A DNA stretch of 64,000 nucleotides from Cohnella xylanilytica (GTDB taxonomy: Bacteria > Bacillota > Bacilli > Paenibacillales > Paenibacillaceae), in assembly GCF_014212175.1 (NCBI RefSeq), contig NZ_JACJVR010000012.1, positions 29,118-93,117 on the forward strand, written 5' to 3'. Shown here one piece after another: positions 1-8,117 of the stretch (position 1 is its first letter; every line of letters begins with the position of its first letter). A program made the position numbers and the translations under genes. Under the pieces are notes generated by a model. The model was not told the origin of the DNA. It saw only the letters and a list, made by a program, of their open reading frames with translations, and did no database searches.

Positions 1-39
1 TCGGCCGATCGGTGCCCCTTTGCGCGGCTGACCGGAGAA

Positions 40-627
40 TCAGGCAAGCGCGGCGAATAGAGGATCCAACACCCGCTTGGCGAATCGGTCCCGGTCCTCC
101 TCGGACTCCTCGCGGCCCAGGAAGTTCGTCTGGAACGCATGCTGGAAGCAGCTTCCGAGCAACAAGTCCGCGATCGCTCTCGGATCGGTTCCCTCGCCGA
201 TTCGGCCCAGCTGCTTCTCTCTCTCCAAGTAAGCTTCGACGGCTTCGTTCGCCCGGTGAGGCCCTTCATTGCGCTGGGCGAACCCTTCCCGGAGACGCAG
301 CAGGATGCCCGGTTCCGAGAAGACGGAGCAGATCAACGGCATGGAGGCGCCGAAGTCCTCCAGCGCAGCGAAGGCGACCCTCTCCAGATTCGCCCTCACC
401 GTCTCCTGACCGGCAAGTCCCTGCAGCTTCGATAACGCGCCCATCAGATTCTTAAGCTGTCCCCGCAATACATGGAGGAAGAGATCTTCCTTGCTCTTGA
501 AATGATTGTATAACGATCCTTCGGAGCAGCCGGCGGCCCGGGCGATCTCCTTGGTCGTGGTCTTGGCAAGACCGTTCGCGAGCAGCACCCGTTCGGCGGC
601 TTCGGCGATTTTGCTTTTTAAATCCAT
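40..627 (-). CDS. TetR/AcrR-family transcriptional regulator
   Basis: Predicted 195-residue DNA-binding repressor. The N-terminal helix-turn-helix covers about residues 5-50 (TTKEIARAAGCSEGSLYNHF), the classic TetR pattern; the C-terminal ligand/dimer domain is divergent. I start at ATG 627, preceded by GCGAGGG, rather than the in-frame ATG at 651, which overlaps the -35 box of the opposite promoter. It is divergent from the 801-2154 genes, and two identical near-palindromes lie between them, so it most likely represses that operon and perhaps itself. The inducer is unknown. Confidence 0.85.
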   Translation of the reverse strand: MDLKSKIAEAAERVLLANGLAKTTTKEIARAAGCSEGSLYNHFKSKEDLFLHVLRGQLKNLMGALSKLQGLAGQETVRANLERVAFAALEDFGASMPLICSVFSEPGILLRLREGFAQRNEGPHRANEAVEAYLEREKQLGRIGEGTDPRAIADLLLGSCFQHAFQTNFLGREESEEDRDRFAKRVLDPLFAALA

Positions 628-644
628 TGCGGTCCCTCGCTCTA

Positions 645-673
645 TTGACATGGAATGGAAAGCTCGCTATGCT
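645..673 (+). promoter_or_regulatory. Promoter of the 801-2154 operon
   Basis: Near-consensus sigma-A promoter: TTGACA at 645-650, a 17-nt spacer, TATGCT at 668-673. The expected transcription start falls at about 680, directly at the first TetR-type operator, so operator occupancy would block initiation. Confidence 0.75.
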
Positions 674-680
674 TTCATTA

Positions 681-698
681 TGAGTGTGCGCTCACTCA
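681..698. promoter_or_regulatory. TetR-type operator, copy 1
   Basis: The 18-bp sequence TGAGTGTGCGCTCACTCA is a near-perfect palindrome (TGAGTG and CACTCA arms around GCGC). It sits at the predicted start site of the 645-673 promoter, and an identical copy lies 76 bp downstream. The adjacent TetR gene is the obvious candidate binder. Confidence 0.75.
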
Positions 699-756
699 AA
701 GTCAAGCTATGTCAGGCCATGGGGAGCTCTCTCTCGGGGATACGTTCGCTCCAATC

Positions 757-774
757 TGAGTGTGCGCTCACTCA
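757..774. promoter_or_regulatory. TetR-type operator, copy 2
   Basis: Exact second copy of the 18-bp palindrome at 681-698, 76 bp downstream inside the transcribed leader and about 27 nt before the TTG start at 801. Two identical sites at this spacing suggest cooperative or roadblock repression. Confidence 0.72.
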
Positions 775-800
775 AATTATTAGGAAGGAGGATGTTTACC

Positions 801-1235
801 TTGAAAACTCAAAACTATGGAAATTACGTAAGGTATGTTCCGGCCTTTCATTTTTTTCTGGTACCGCTCGGCTTCGTTACGCTGGCTTCCGCAATCGCGC
901 TGCTATTTATCGCCGAGCGAAGCGGGATGTCGCTGCTGGCCGCCGCGCTGCTCATATCCCTGTCGCTGATGGCCGTCATGACCATGTTCCTTGCCCGAAC
1001 CTTCGCCTGCAAGGTCCAGGATCGCGCCATCCGCGCGGAAGAGAACCTGCGCCACTTCGCCATGACCGGCAGGCTGCTCGATCCCCGGCTGACGATGGAG
1101 CAGATCATCGCGCTGCGGTTCGCTTCGGACGAGGAATGGCCGACTCTGTGCGGGCAAGCCGCGTCGGAACGGATGGCCCCCGACGCCATCAAGCGGTCCG
1201 TCCGATGCTGGAGAGCCGATCACAACCGAGTATAA
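801..1235 (+). CDS. Small membrane protein, DUF6526-like
   Basis: 144 residues. It begins with a polar KTQNYGNYVRYVPAFH segment followed by two hydrophobic helices (about residues 16-37 and 44-65), then a soluble tail. The QNY...P.FHFF start resembles the DUF6526 family of unknown function. I prefer TTG 801, which has AAGGAGG nine bases upstream, over ATG 792, which abuts that Shine-Dalgarno. First gene of a likely three-gene operon under TetR control. Function unknown. Confidence 0.7.
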   Translation: MKTQNYGNYVRYVPAFHFFLVPLGFVTLASAIALLFIAERSGMSLLAAALLISLSLMAVMTMFLARTFACKVQDRAIRAEENLRHFAMTGRLLDPRLTMEQIIALRFASDEEWPTLCGQAASERMAPDAIKRSVRCWRADHNRV

Positions 1236-1268
1236 GCTCGGTACGATTAGGAATGGAGGGTTTGCCCG

Positions 1269-1769
1269 ATGAACGGATTAACCGCGAAGTTTCATGAGAC
1301 GACGATAAACCTGCTGGCCGATTACGCCCGGCAGTACATCGAAGACAACTGGCAGCAAGTCTGGGAGCGGCATTCGCCGGAGCTCGAGAAGATTTACGAG
1401 AGGGGAGGGGATTCGGCATACGGCTTCTTCTGCCTGAAGCTGTTCCAACCTCTTGGAGAGGAGTTCGCCGACGCGGGATTCGCCTCGCGGCCGGTGCTGC
1501 CGGGTACGTTCCCCCAGTCGGAAGAGCATTGGGGACCTTGGGAGGACCGGGAGAGACGGTTCTGGAGCGTAATCTCCCTGGCGAACGGACGGGAGCTGGG
1601 AGCGCTGGTCACCCGCGTCTATCACGATCATACCCGCTTGCGCCTCCCGAGGCCGCCGCAGGTGTACGCGGTCGGAGAGACCGATCCGCACCTCATCTCG
1701 CAAGCGATTCGAATCGCTATTCCCGTTCGCGAGGGTTCGACGGCGGGAGGAGGGGGGAACGATGAATGA
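1269..1769 (+). CDS. Hypothetical protein
   Basis: 166-residue soluble protein that I do not recognise. GGAGGG lies just upstream of ATG 1269. It is rich in aromatic and charged residues and has no signal peptide or membrane segment. Its last eight bases overlap the start of the next gene, so the two are translationally coupled, and both belong to the TetR-controlled unit beginning at 801. Confidence 0.7.
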   Translation: MNGLTAKFHETTINLLADYARQYIEDNWQQVWERHSPELEKIYERGGDSAYGFFCLKLFQPLGEEFADAGFASRPVLPGTFPQSEEHWGPWEDRERRFWSVISLANGRELGALVTRVYHDHTRLRLPRPPQVYAVGETDPHLISQAIRIAIPVREGSTAGGGGNDE

Positions 1770-2154
1770 GAGACCTTATTCCCGGAGCGCCCGCATCGGC
1801 TACATCGCGCTGGCTTGGCTGTTCGCCGTCGCCGTCGGGATTCAGACGTTCGTCGCGGGACTGTCGCTGTTCGTCGATTCGAGCCAATGGAGCCTTCATG
1901 CCGGTCTCGCCCGATTCCTCGCGTTCGTTCCTTTATTGATGATCGTCTTGGCATGGAGCGCCCGGATGCCCGCGATAATGGTATGGAGAAGCGCCGCCCT
2001 GCTCGGCATGGTCATCGGCATGTTCCTGACGGCCATCCTGTCCTCGCGAATCGGATTTCTGTCCGCGCTGCACCCCGTGATCGCCCTTATGCTGCTCTTG
2101 GGTACCGCGAACATCCTGCGTTCTTCCCGTCATCCCGTCGTTCCTGCTTCTTAG
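1762..2154 (+). CDS. Four-helix membrane protein, DUF6220-like
   Basis: 130 residues with four hydrophobic helices at about 12-34, 45-66, 72-92 and 97-116. The sequence of the first helix and following segment (IQTFVAGLSLF...WSLHAGLARFL) fits the DUF6220 family of small bacterial membrane proteins of unknown function. It overlaps the preceding gene by 8 bp and ends the TetR-controlled operon. Confidence 0.7.
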   Translation: MNERPYSRSARIGYIALAWLFAVAVGIQTFVAGLSLFVDSSQWSLHAGLARFLAFVPLLMIVLAWSARMPAIMVWRSAALLGMVIGMFLTAILSSRIGFLSALHPVIALMLLLGTANILRSSRHPVVPAS

Positions 2155-2270
2155 ATAACGATCAAATTTTTTAGGGGGTATCTCCTGTATTTGTAATGGC
2201 GACAGCCTCGTCCTATGAATTACCCTTGGGGCGGCGTTTTTAGGCATTCAGATCAACCGCGTCGGTGAGT

Positions 2271-2487
2271 GATGTCTCCAATGCCGAAAAAATCGGCATT
2301 GAGAGCACTTGCGGAAGCGTGGGATGTCTCCAATGCCGAAAAACTCGGCATTGAGAGCACTCGCGGCAGCGCGGGAGGCCTCCAATGCCGAAAAATTCGG
2401 CATTGAGAGCACTCGAGGCCGCGCGGGATGCCTCCAATGCCGAAAAAATCGGCATTGGGAGCACTCGAGGCCGCCCGGGATGCCTCG
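2271..2487. repeat. Tandem array, four 52-bp units
   Basis: Units start at 2271, 2323, 2375 and 2427, exactly 52 bp apart, with a truncated fifth beginning at 2479. Each contains the inverted repeat AATGCCGA-N5-TCGGCATT followed by GAGAGCACT and a GC-rich stretch. It lies between convergent genes ending at 2154 and 2514. Reading frames through it are open only because of base composition, and I treat it as noncoding. Confidence 0.9.
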
Positions 2488-2513
2488 GCACCTTAGGACA
2501 ATCCCCTCTCCGT

Positions 2514-3449
2514 TCACTCGCCCGCCCTGCCCCCGCCGTCCTGGACGTTGTACAGCACGCGAACGAGAAGATCCTGGCTGTAGTTGCCGAAGTGCTTGCC
2601 GTAGATCGTGAGGCCGCGCTTGTTAACGGACTTCTCCGTGACGGCGATGCGGAAGTTGATCTGGCTCTGGTAGTTCAGACGGACGTCGTCGAGAGTGACG
2701 TCCGAGATGCGGCAGCCGTCGATGTAGCTGCCGGTGCGCGTGATGCGGATCAGCTTGAGCATGCCGTACTGGTTCAGGTGGGGAGGCCACCAGTCGGGGT
2801 TGAACGTGCCCCGGATGTCGCCGAAGTCTCCCGGGCTCGTCCAGCAGCCGATCTCGACGTCGTTGATATAGAAGTAGATGTCGGAAGGATAATGGTCGTT
2901 ATAGCCGGGGGCTTCCGAGCCGAGCTCCATGGAGAACTGAATCTCTTCGAACGACTGGTTCGACTTGAGATAGTTCGGAATCTTGTATTCCAAGTAGCCT
3001 TCGGACAGCCAGATAATCTCCGCGTCGATCCGCATCGGGTCGGCGAAGAAGCGGGGATCGTCGAAGTCGCCGACGATGCTGTCCTTGGTGGCGAGCCCGC
3101 ACGTGGGAGAAGCGGCGTAGTCGCTGTAGTGGCCGACCTTGATCTCGACCTCGTACCGGTTCGAGATCTCCTTGCTCCGCAGGTCGACGACGAGCTTCTC
3201 CTCGTTCAGGTAGCAGATCTTCTGAATGCCGTGCTTGCCGACGGCGGTGTTGATCTCGATGAGGCCGCTTTCCTCCAGCTTCTTGATGTGCATCGTAATG
3301 ACGCTGTTGCTGAGACCGAGCTTGGTGGCGATATCGTTCAGGTTCAGGCTCTGATTGTTGGCGAGCAGCTCCAGGATTTGGATGCGGATCTCGGAGCTCA
3401 ACGCTTTGTAAATGTTGAGGCCCGACTTCAGATCCTTGATATAGATCAT
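2514..3449 (-). CDS. ArsR-like transcriptional regulator with large C-terminal domain
   Basis: 311 residues. Residues about 5-75 form an ArsR-type winged helix (ALSSEIRIQILELL, then LNDIATKLGLSNSVITMHIKKLE). The remaining roughly 230 residues are a well-conserved domain with four Cys, likely ligand-sensing. Start chosen at ATG 3449, which has AGAGAGGAA upstream and gives the MIYIKDLKSG start shared with the paralogue at 11493-12398. Divergent from the sugar importer at 3832-7051, which it probably controls; the inducing sugar is unknown. Confidence 0.8.
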   Translation of the reverse strand: MIYIKDLKSGLNIYKALSSEIRIQILELLANNQSLNLNDIATKLGLSNSVITMHIKKLEESGLIEINTAVGKHGIQKICYLNEEKLVVDLRSKEISNRYEVEIKVGHYSDYAASPTCGLATKDSIVGDFDDPRFFADPMRIDAEIIWLSEGYLEYKIPNYLKSNQSFEEIQFSMELGSEAPGYNDHYPSDIYFYINDVEIGCWTSPGDFGDIRGTFNPDWWPPHLNQYGMLKLIRITRTGSYIDGCRISDVTLDDVRLNYQSQINFRIAVTEKSVNKRGLTIYGKHFGNYSQDLLVRVLYNVQDGGGRAGE

Positions 3450-3664
3450 GGCGATTCCTCTCTCTGCCCGCATCGGGGGACCTTCGTTCGACGCTCGCGG
3501 CGTGGGAGCGGCTTTTATTTTCACTTTATTATAAATGAAACCGTTTTAAAAGGGAAGGCGAACGAGAATGGGCTCCTGGATCGCGAGAGTTTGTCCTTTT
3601 GAAGCCCAAAACGATTTTCCCGACCGATTCTTCAAAAACCGAAAAAATGGCTTAAAATCCGACA

Positions 3665-3714
3665 AGAAAGCGCATACAAAAAGAATTGACATCCGAAAAT
3701 GGAAGCCATACAAT
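3665..3714 (+). promoter_or_regulatory. Promoter of sugar importer with cre-like site
   Basis: TTGACA at 3686-3691, a 17-nt spacer and TACAAT at 3709-3714. A cre-like sequence AGAAAGCGCATACA (3665-3678; 12 of 14 consensus positions) ends 7 nt before the -35 box. Downstream, TTCG-N8-CGAA (3730-3745) could be a regulator site. The same arrangement recurs before the second importer at 14362. Confidence 0.65.
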
Positions 3715-3831
3715 AAATTCAGAAATTAATTCGCAAAAATACGAAATAAACCGTCTTTCACGATTTCCGGCTTTCGCCCCTAGCGGGCTGAAGTATAAAT
3801 CATTCCTTATCGACGAGGGGGATTTCAGGAA

Positions 3832-5157
3832 ATGAGGAAAGCGCTTACTATCGCAGGTGCGTACTTGCTGACCGGCGCGCTGTTGTTATCGGCCTGCAGC
3901 GGAGGCGGCAACGAGGCGGGCTCTTCTGGCGGAGGCGGGAATTCTTCGGACGGTTCCAAGTCGTCTTCTCCGACGAAGCTCGTGTTCTGGACGTTCAACG
4001 AATTGCACCAGAAGTTCTTCGAGAAGATGGCCGCCAATTGGAACCAAGCCCATTCGGATATGCCGATCAAGCTGGAGGCGACGACGTTCCCGTACGAGGA
4101 TACGCACAGCAAGCTGCTCGTCGCCCTTCAGTCGGGAACGGGGGCTCCGGACCTGGCGGACATCGAGATCAGCAAGATCGGCAACTTCCTCAAGGGCGAG
4201 CCCCAGCTCGTGCCGCTGAACGACATCGTGGAGCCGGAGGAGGGCAATCTCGTCATGTCGCGCCTCGACAACTACGCGAAGGACGGCAATTACTACGGCA
4301 TCGACTACCATGTCGGGGCGGAAGTGATCTATTACAACAAGGAGATTCTCGACCAGGCCGGCGTCAATCCGGACGATATCAAGACGTGGGACGACTTCGA
4401 GAAGGCGGGCAAGCAGGTGCTGGACAAAACGGGCAAGCCGATGACGACGCTGGAGACGACCGACCAATGGTCGTTCTGGCCGCTCGTCGCCCAGCACGGC
4501 TCCGACTTCCTCGACAAGGACGGCAACGTCATTCTGAACAACGCCGCCAATCTCGAGGTGCTCACCTATCTCCAGAAGCTGGTGAAGGAGAAGGTGGCCG
4601 TGCTCGCGCCCGGCGGCGGGCATCACGCGGAAGAGTATTACGGCATGATGAACCAGGGCGGCGCCGCGGCCGTCTGGATGCCGATGTGGTACATGGGCCG
4701 GTTCACCGACTACATGCCGGACCTGAAGGGCAAGATCCTTATCCGCCCGACGCCGGTGTTCAAGGAAGGCGAGATGCGCTCTTCCGGCATGGGCGGCACG
4801 GGGACGGTCATCACGAACCAATCGAAGAACAAGGAGCTGGCGAAGAAGTTCCTCGAGTACGCGAAGATCTCGAAGGAAGGCAACATCGAGATCTGGCGGG
4901 ACCTCGGCTTCGATCCGATCCGCACGGACGTGTGGGGAGACCCGGCGATGAAGGAATCCAACAAGTTCACCGACTACTTCGGCGACCAGATCTTCGAGGA
5001 CCTGCTGAAGCTGAAGGACGAGATCGCGCCGGTCAACATCAAGGAGAAGACGCCCGCCGTCTCCGACGTCGTCAAGACGAAGGTCATGTTCCAGGCGCTG
5101 AACGACCTGAAGGATCCGAAGCAGGTGCTGGACGACGCCGCGGCCAGCATCAAATAA
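3832..5157 (+). CDS. Sugar ABC transporter substrate-binding lipoprotein
   Basis: 441 residues. Signal peptide with lipobox LLSAC (Cys22), then a Gly/Ser linker and a family-1 extracellular solute-binding domain (KLVFWTFNELHQKFFEKM onward). It captures a carbohydrate outside the cell and delivers it to the permeases encoded at 5252 and 6206. No ATPase is encoded nearby, so a shared MsmX-type ATPase elsewhere is expected. The substrate is not evident; the ArsR-like regulator resembling that of the arabinoside locus hints at plant-derived oligosaccharides. Confidence 0.88.
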   Translation: MRKALTIAGAYLLTGALLLSACSGGGNEAGSSGGGGNSSDGSKSSSPTKLVFWTFNELHQKFFEKMAANWNQAHSDMPIKLEATTFPYEDTHSKLLVALQSGTGAPDLADIEISKIGNFLKGEPQLVPLNDIVEPEEGNLVMSRLDNYAKDGNYYGIDYHVGAEVIYYNKEILDQAGVNPDDIKTWDDFEKAGKQVLDKTGKPMTTLETTDQWSFWPLVAQHGSDFLDKDGNVILNNAANLEVLTYLQKLVKEKVAVLAPGGGHHAEEYYGMMNQGGAAAVWMPMWYMGRFTDYMPDLKGKILIRPTPVFKEGEMRSSGMGGTGTVITNQSKNKELAKKFLEYAKISKEGNIEIWRDLGFDPIRTDVWGDPAMKESNKFTDYFGDQIFEDLLKLKDEIAPVNIKEKTPAVSDVVKTKVMFQALNDLKDPKQVLDDAAASIK

Positions 5158-5181
5158 GAGAAGACAGGGACGACCCGCGTT

Positions 5182-5216
5182 CCGCTTCGTCCGGAGCATC
5201 GACCCGGGCGGAGCGG
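5182..5216 (+). other. Stem-loop between binding-protein and permease genes
   Basis: Thirteen consecutive pairs (CCGCTTCGTCCGG with CCGGGCGGAGCGG, three G-T wobbles) close a 9-nt loop, with no T-run after it. It probably protects the upstream mRNA 3' end so that more binding protein than permease is made. A comparable structure follows the binding-protein gene at 16043. Confidence 0.6.
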
Positions 5217-5251
5217 CGGCGGACGCTTGCCGAGAGGAGATGGCTGCCCCG

Positions 5252-6205
5252 ATGAAGACGGATGCGGTCGCGGCTTCAACGCCTACGACCCCCTCGACCC
5301 CGATGAGAACGAATCCCGTCAGACGGTTGTTGTATTCCCGAGGAATCGCGCCTTACGTGTTCGTCCTGCCGTTCGTCCTGTCCTTCCTGATTTTCTTCGC
5401 TTACCCGGTCTTCAGCACGGTCGTCATGAGCTTCCAGGAGGTGCTGCCGGGGCAGACGCGGTTCATCGGATGGGACAACTACCGGCACCTGTGGAACGAT
5501 TCCTTCTTCACGGCGCTTCGGAACAATACCCGGTACACGTTCTGGACGCTGCTGATCCTCATTCCTCTGCCGCTCGTGCTGGCCGTGTTCCTGAACTCCA
5601 AGGCGATGAGGTGGAGCGGCTTCTTCCGGTCGGCGCTCTTCATTCCTTCCCTCACTTCCGTCGTCGTGGCCGGCACGATCTTCCGTCTCGTGTTCGGGCA
5701 GACCGACGTCGCGGTCATGAACATGCTGCGCCACGCCTTCGGCTTCGAGACGATCAACTGGCTGGCGAAGTCGTCGACGGGCATGCTCGTTCTGGTCGTT
5801 CTGGCGACTTGGCGGTACGCGGGAGTGAATCTCATTTACTTTTTGTCCGGACTCCAGAGTATCCCGAGCGACCTCTACGAATCCGCCGAGATCGACGGGG
5901 CGAACAAGTGGAACAAGTTCTGGCGGATTACCGTGCCGCTGCTGAAGCCGGTGACGATCTACGTCGTCACGATCAGCATCTACGGCGGGTACGCGATGTT
6001 CACGGAGAGCTTCATGCTGTGGAGCGGCAACCATTCCCCGAACGACATCGGGCTGACGATGCTCGGCTACATCTACCGGGAAGGGATCGAGAAGAACGAG
6101 CTCGGCTTCGGCTCCGCGATCGGTCTTGCGCTGCTCGCATTTTTGCTGGCCGTCAACGTCGTTCAGCTTAAATTTTTCGGCCTGTTCAAAAAGGAGGAGG
6201 ACTAG
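5252..6205 (+). CDS. Sugar ABC transporter permease, MalF type
   Basis: 317 residues with six predicted membrane helices and the EAA-type loop near residue 210 (LYESAEIDGANKWNKFWRIT), which docks the ATPase. It forms the channel with the permease encoded at 6206. AGAGGAG lies 12 nt before ATG 5252, whereas the in-frame ATG 5240 abuts it; I use 5252. The N-terminus is Thr/Pro-rich and cytoplasmic. Confidence 0.87.
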   Translation: MKTDAVAASTPTTPSTPMRTNPVRRLLYSRGIAPYVFVLPFVLSFLIFFAYPVFSTVVMSFQEVLPGQTRFIGWDNYRHLWNDSFFTALRNNTRYTFWTLLILIPLPLVLAVFLNSKAMRWSGFFRSALFIPSLTSVVVAGTIFRLVFGQTDVAVMNMLRHAFGFETINWLAKSSTGMLVLVVLATWRYAGVNLIYFLSGLQSIPSDLYESAEIDGANKWNKFWRITVPLLKPVTIYVVTISIYGGYAMFTESFMLWSGNHSPNDIGLTMLGYIYREGIEKNELGFGSAIGLALLAFLLAVNVVQLKFFGLFKKEED

Positions 6206-7051
6206 ATGTCGGTCCGGGCTTCTTCTCCCTGGGAGCGGATTCTGCTGCTGGCGCTGTTCGCCGTTCTCGCCGCCCTCGCGCTGTTCCCGTTCTACTGCCT
6301 GCTGCTCGGCTCCCTTAAGCCTTCGAAGGAGCTGCTGCGGCTCGGCCTGAACGTCCGTCTGCAGCCGGACCTGCTCTCGCTGGACAACTATCGGTTCCTG
6401 TTCTCCGAGTCCGCGCGCAAGTATCTGTTCTGGTATCGGAACAGCGTCGTCATAACGGTTATCTATACGGCGTGCTGCCTGCTGCTCTCTTCCATGGTCG
6501 GCTACGGGCTGGCCGTCTATCGCTTCCTCGGGCGCAACCTCATCTTCGTCGCCGTCCTGTTCGTCATGATGGTGCCGGTCGAGATCATTATGCTGCCGCT
6601 CTACAAGCTGATGATCTCCTTCCGGATGATCGACACGTACCGCGGCATCATTCTTCCGTTCGTCGTCACGCCGCTGCCGATCTTCTTCTTCCGCCAATAC
6701 GCCTCCGGCCTGCCGAAGGACTTCCTCGACGCGGGGCGGATCGACGGCTGCTCGGAGTATGGGCTGTTCTTCCGCATCATGATGCCGCTTATGGCTCCCG
6801 CCTTCGGGGCGATGGCGATCCTCCAGGCGCTGGCGAGCTGGAACAGCTTCGTCTGGCCGATGATCGTGCTCAAGACGAACGAGATGCTGACGCTGCCGAT
6901 CGGCCTGGCGAGTCTTCTGACCCCGTACGGCAACAACTACGACATTCTGATCGCCGGCTCTGTGCTTGCCATCGTGCCGATTCTGATCGTGTTCGTTTTC
7001 TTCCAGCGGTACTTCGTGTCGGGCTTGACGGTCGGCGGGGTGAAGGGGTGA
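6206..7051 (+). CDS. Sugar ABC transporter permease, MalG type
   Basis: 281 residues with six hydrophobic segments and the EAA loop (LDAGRIDGCSEYGLFFRIM). It starts on the base after the previous stop and uses AAGGAGGAGG. It ends in the GVKG tail typical of MalG-type permeases. Partner of the 5252 permease; last transporter gene of this operon. Confidence 0.87.
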   Translation: MSVRASSPWERILLLALFAVLAALALFPFYCLLLGSLKPSKELLRLGLNVRLQPDLLSLDNYRFLFSESARKYLFWYRNSVVITVIYTACCLLLSSMVGYGLAVYRFLGRNLIFVAVLFVMMVPVEIIMLPLYKLMISFRMIDTYRGIILPFVVTPLPIFFFRQYASGLPKDFLDAGRIDGCSEYGLFFRIMMPLMAPAFGAMAILQALASWNSFVWPMIVLKTNEMLTLPIGLASLLTPYGNNYDILIAGSVLAIVPILIVFVFFQRYFVSGLTVGGVKG

Positions 7052-7066
7052 AGGGGTGAAGGGGTG
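7037..7066 (+). repeat. GGGGTGAA octamer repeat at permease stop
   Basis: Three perfect GGGGTGAA units plus a partial fourth span the stop codon of the permease gene. Slippage here would alter only the extreme C-terminus or untranslated sequence. It may be a remnant of small local duplications. Confidence 0.7.
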
Positions 7067-7150
7067 GACCTCGCCGCATAATCGGCTGCCATTCTGTTCA
7101 AGGTAAGGCTATGGCCGAAGCCGTACAACTATTGCGGGAGGAATCGAGGA

Positions 7151-7321
7151 ATGGCGACAAGCCGCAACCATCAAGGCGCGCACGGGATCGGGCAAGTCGA
7201 AGAGCAGCTGGACGACCAGATCGAGGCGGCCGTGGAGATCCAGGGCGAATCCGAGATCGATGGCGAGATCGAGCGAGCTGCCAGACAACCGTACAAGGAA
7301 TCCGATGAAGAAAAGGAATAA
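7151..7321 (+). CDS. Small acidic hypothetical protein (56 aa)
   Basis: Short ORF that reads as a real small protein: GGGAGG and GAGG precede ATG 7151, and the product is strongly acidic (many Glu, Asp and Gln) with no membrane segment. The overlapping frame starting at 7111 gives an Arg-rich composition typical of shadows here. It lies between the importer operon and a hairpin at 7356. I do not recognise the family. Confidence 0.5.
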   Translation: MATSRNHQGAHGIGQVEEQLDDQIEAAVEIQGESEIDGEIERAARQPYKESDEEKE

Positions 7322-7355
7322 TGTCCGCACAAGCGAATAACGCTTGCGCCTTGGG

Positions 7356-7385
7356 GCAGCCGGCTTCGATAGCCGGCTGCCTTCT
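7356..7385 (+). terminator. Possible terminator after the 56-aa gene
   Basis: GCAGCCGGCT-TCGAT-AGCCGGCTGC is a perfect 10-bp hairpin (7356-7380), followed by a pyrimidine-rich but short tail. Confidence 0.55.
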
Positions 7386-7430
7386 CGCGTTCGCGGAACG
7401 GTTCGCCTTCGGTTCGCCTGTCGCAAATCG

Positions 7431-7464
7431 CTGACTGTATCTGTCAGGGATAATCCGGTACAAT
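7431..7464 (+). promoter_or_regulatory. Promoter with CTGAC-N7-GTCAG element
   Basis: CTGACTGTATCTGTCAG at 7431-7447 is an inverted repeat ending 11 nt before the -10 box TACAAT (7459-7464). No recognisable -35 hexamer sits at 17 nt. The same element with the same 11-nt gap precedes the DinB gene at 9802-9835. It drives the YdeI-WYL-monooxygenase operon. Confidence 0.6.
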
Positions 7465-7484
7465 GGGGGCGAGAGGTGATGATT

Positions 7485-8081
7485 ATGAGCGGCAAAGCGG
7501 GGGAGCTGCCGATCGCGTTCTTCGCCGGACAAGCCGAGATGGAACAGTGGATGGAAGCCCATCACGGCTCGTCGGCGGGCATACGGCTGCGAATCGCCAA
7601 GAAGAATTCGGGTCAAGCGTCGGTCACATACGACGAAGCGCTGGAAGTCGCCCTATGCTACGGCTGGATCGACAGCCGGAAGGAAGCGTACGACGACGAG
7701 AGCTGGATCCAGCGCTTCACGCCTCGAGGACCGAAGAGCATCTGGTCGAAGGTGAACCGGGAGAAGGCGGAGCGTCTCGTCGCCGAAGGGCGGATGAAGC
7801 CGGCCGGCTATGCGGCGATCGAAGCCGCGAAGCGGGGCGGCCTGTGGGACAAGGCCTACGAGTCGCAGGGCGCCGCTTCGATGCCGGAGGATCTGGCCGC
7901 GGAGCTGGAGAGCCGCCCGGCCGCGAAGGCGTTCTTCGAGAGTCTGAACAGCCGGAACCAGTACGCGTTCAAGTTCCGCCTTCATCAGGCCAAGGACGCG
8001 GCCGCTCGGGAGCGGAAGCTTCGGCAATTCGTCGAGATGCTCGAGAAGGGCGAGTGCTTCTATCCGCAAGGAGCCAAGTAG
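7485..8081 (+). CDS. YdeI/OmpD-associated family protein
   Basis: 198 residues. The central YGWIDSRKEAYDDESWIQRFTPRGPKSIWSK-type segment (up to 20 residues recognisable at a time) is diagnostic of the YdeI/OmpD-associated family, with a C-terminal region ending GECFYPQG. Soluble, role unsettled, linked in other bacteria to stress or antimicrobial peptide tolerance. Start at ATG 7485, six bases after GAGAGGTG; ATG 7479 abuts that site. First gene of an operon with a WYL regulator (gap 36 nt). Confidence 0.75.
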   Translation: MSGKAGELPIAFFAGQAEMEQWMEAHHGSSAGIRLRIAKKNSGQASVTYDEALEVALCYGWIDSRKEAYDDESWIQRFTPRGPKSIWSKVNREKAERLVAEGRMKPAGYAAIEAAKRGGLWDKAYESQGAASMPEDLAAELESRPAAKAFFESLNSRNQYAFKFRLHQAKDAAARERKLRQFVEMLEKGECFYPQGAK

Positions 8082-8117
8082 CCGGGCGATGCCTGCGGAG
8101 GAAGGAGGGATGCCGTC

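Noticed and set aside
2385..3602. A 405-codon plus-strand ORF over the array and the ArsR-like gene
   Set aside because: Antisense shadow of the well-supported ArsR-like regulator, extended through repeats.
5276..6697. 473-codon minus-strand ORF over the two permease genes
   Set aside because: Gln/Arg/Asp-rich antisense shadow of membrane-protein codons, spanning two well-defined plus-strand genes.
7111..7308. 65-codon Arg-rich ORF overlapping the 56-residue gene
   Set aside because: Arg/Gly-rich composition typical of out-of-frame reading here; the alternative frame has the better ribosome site and a balanced acidic product.
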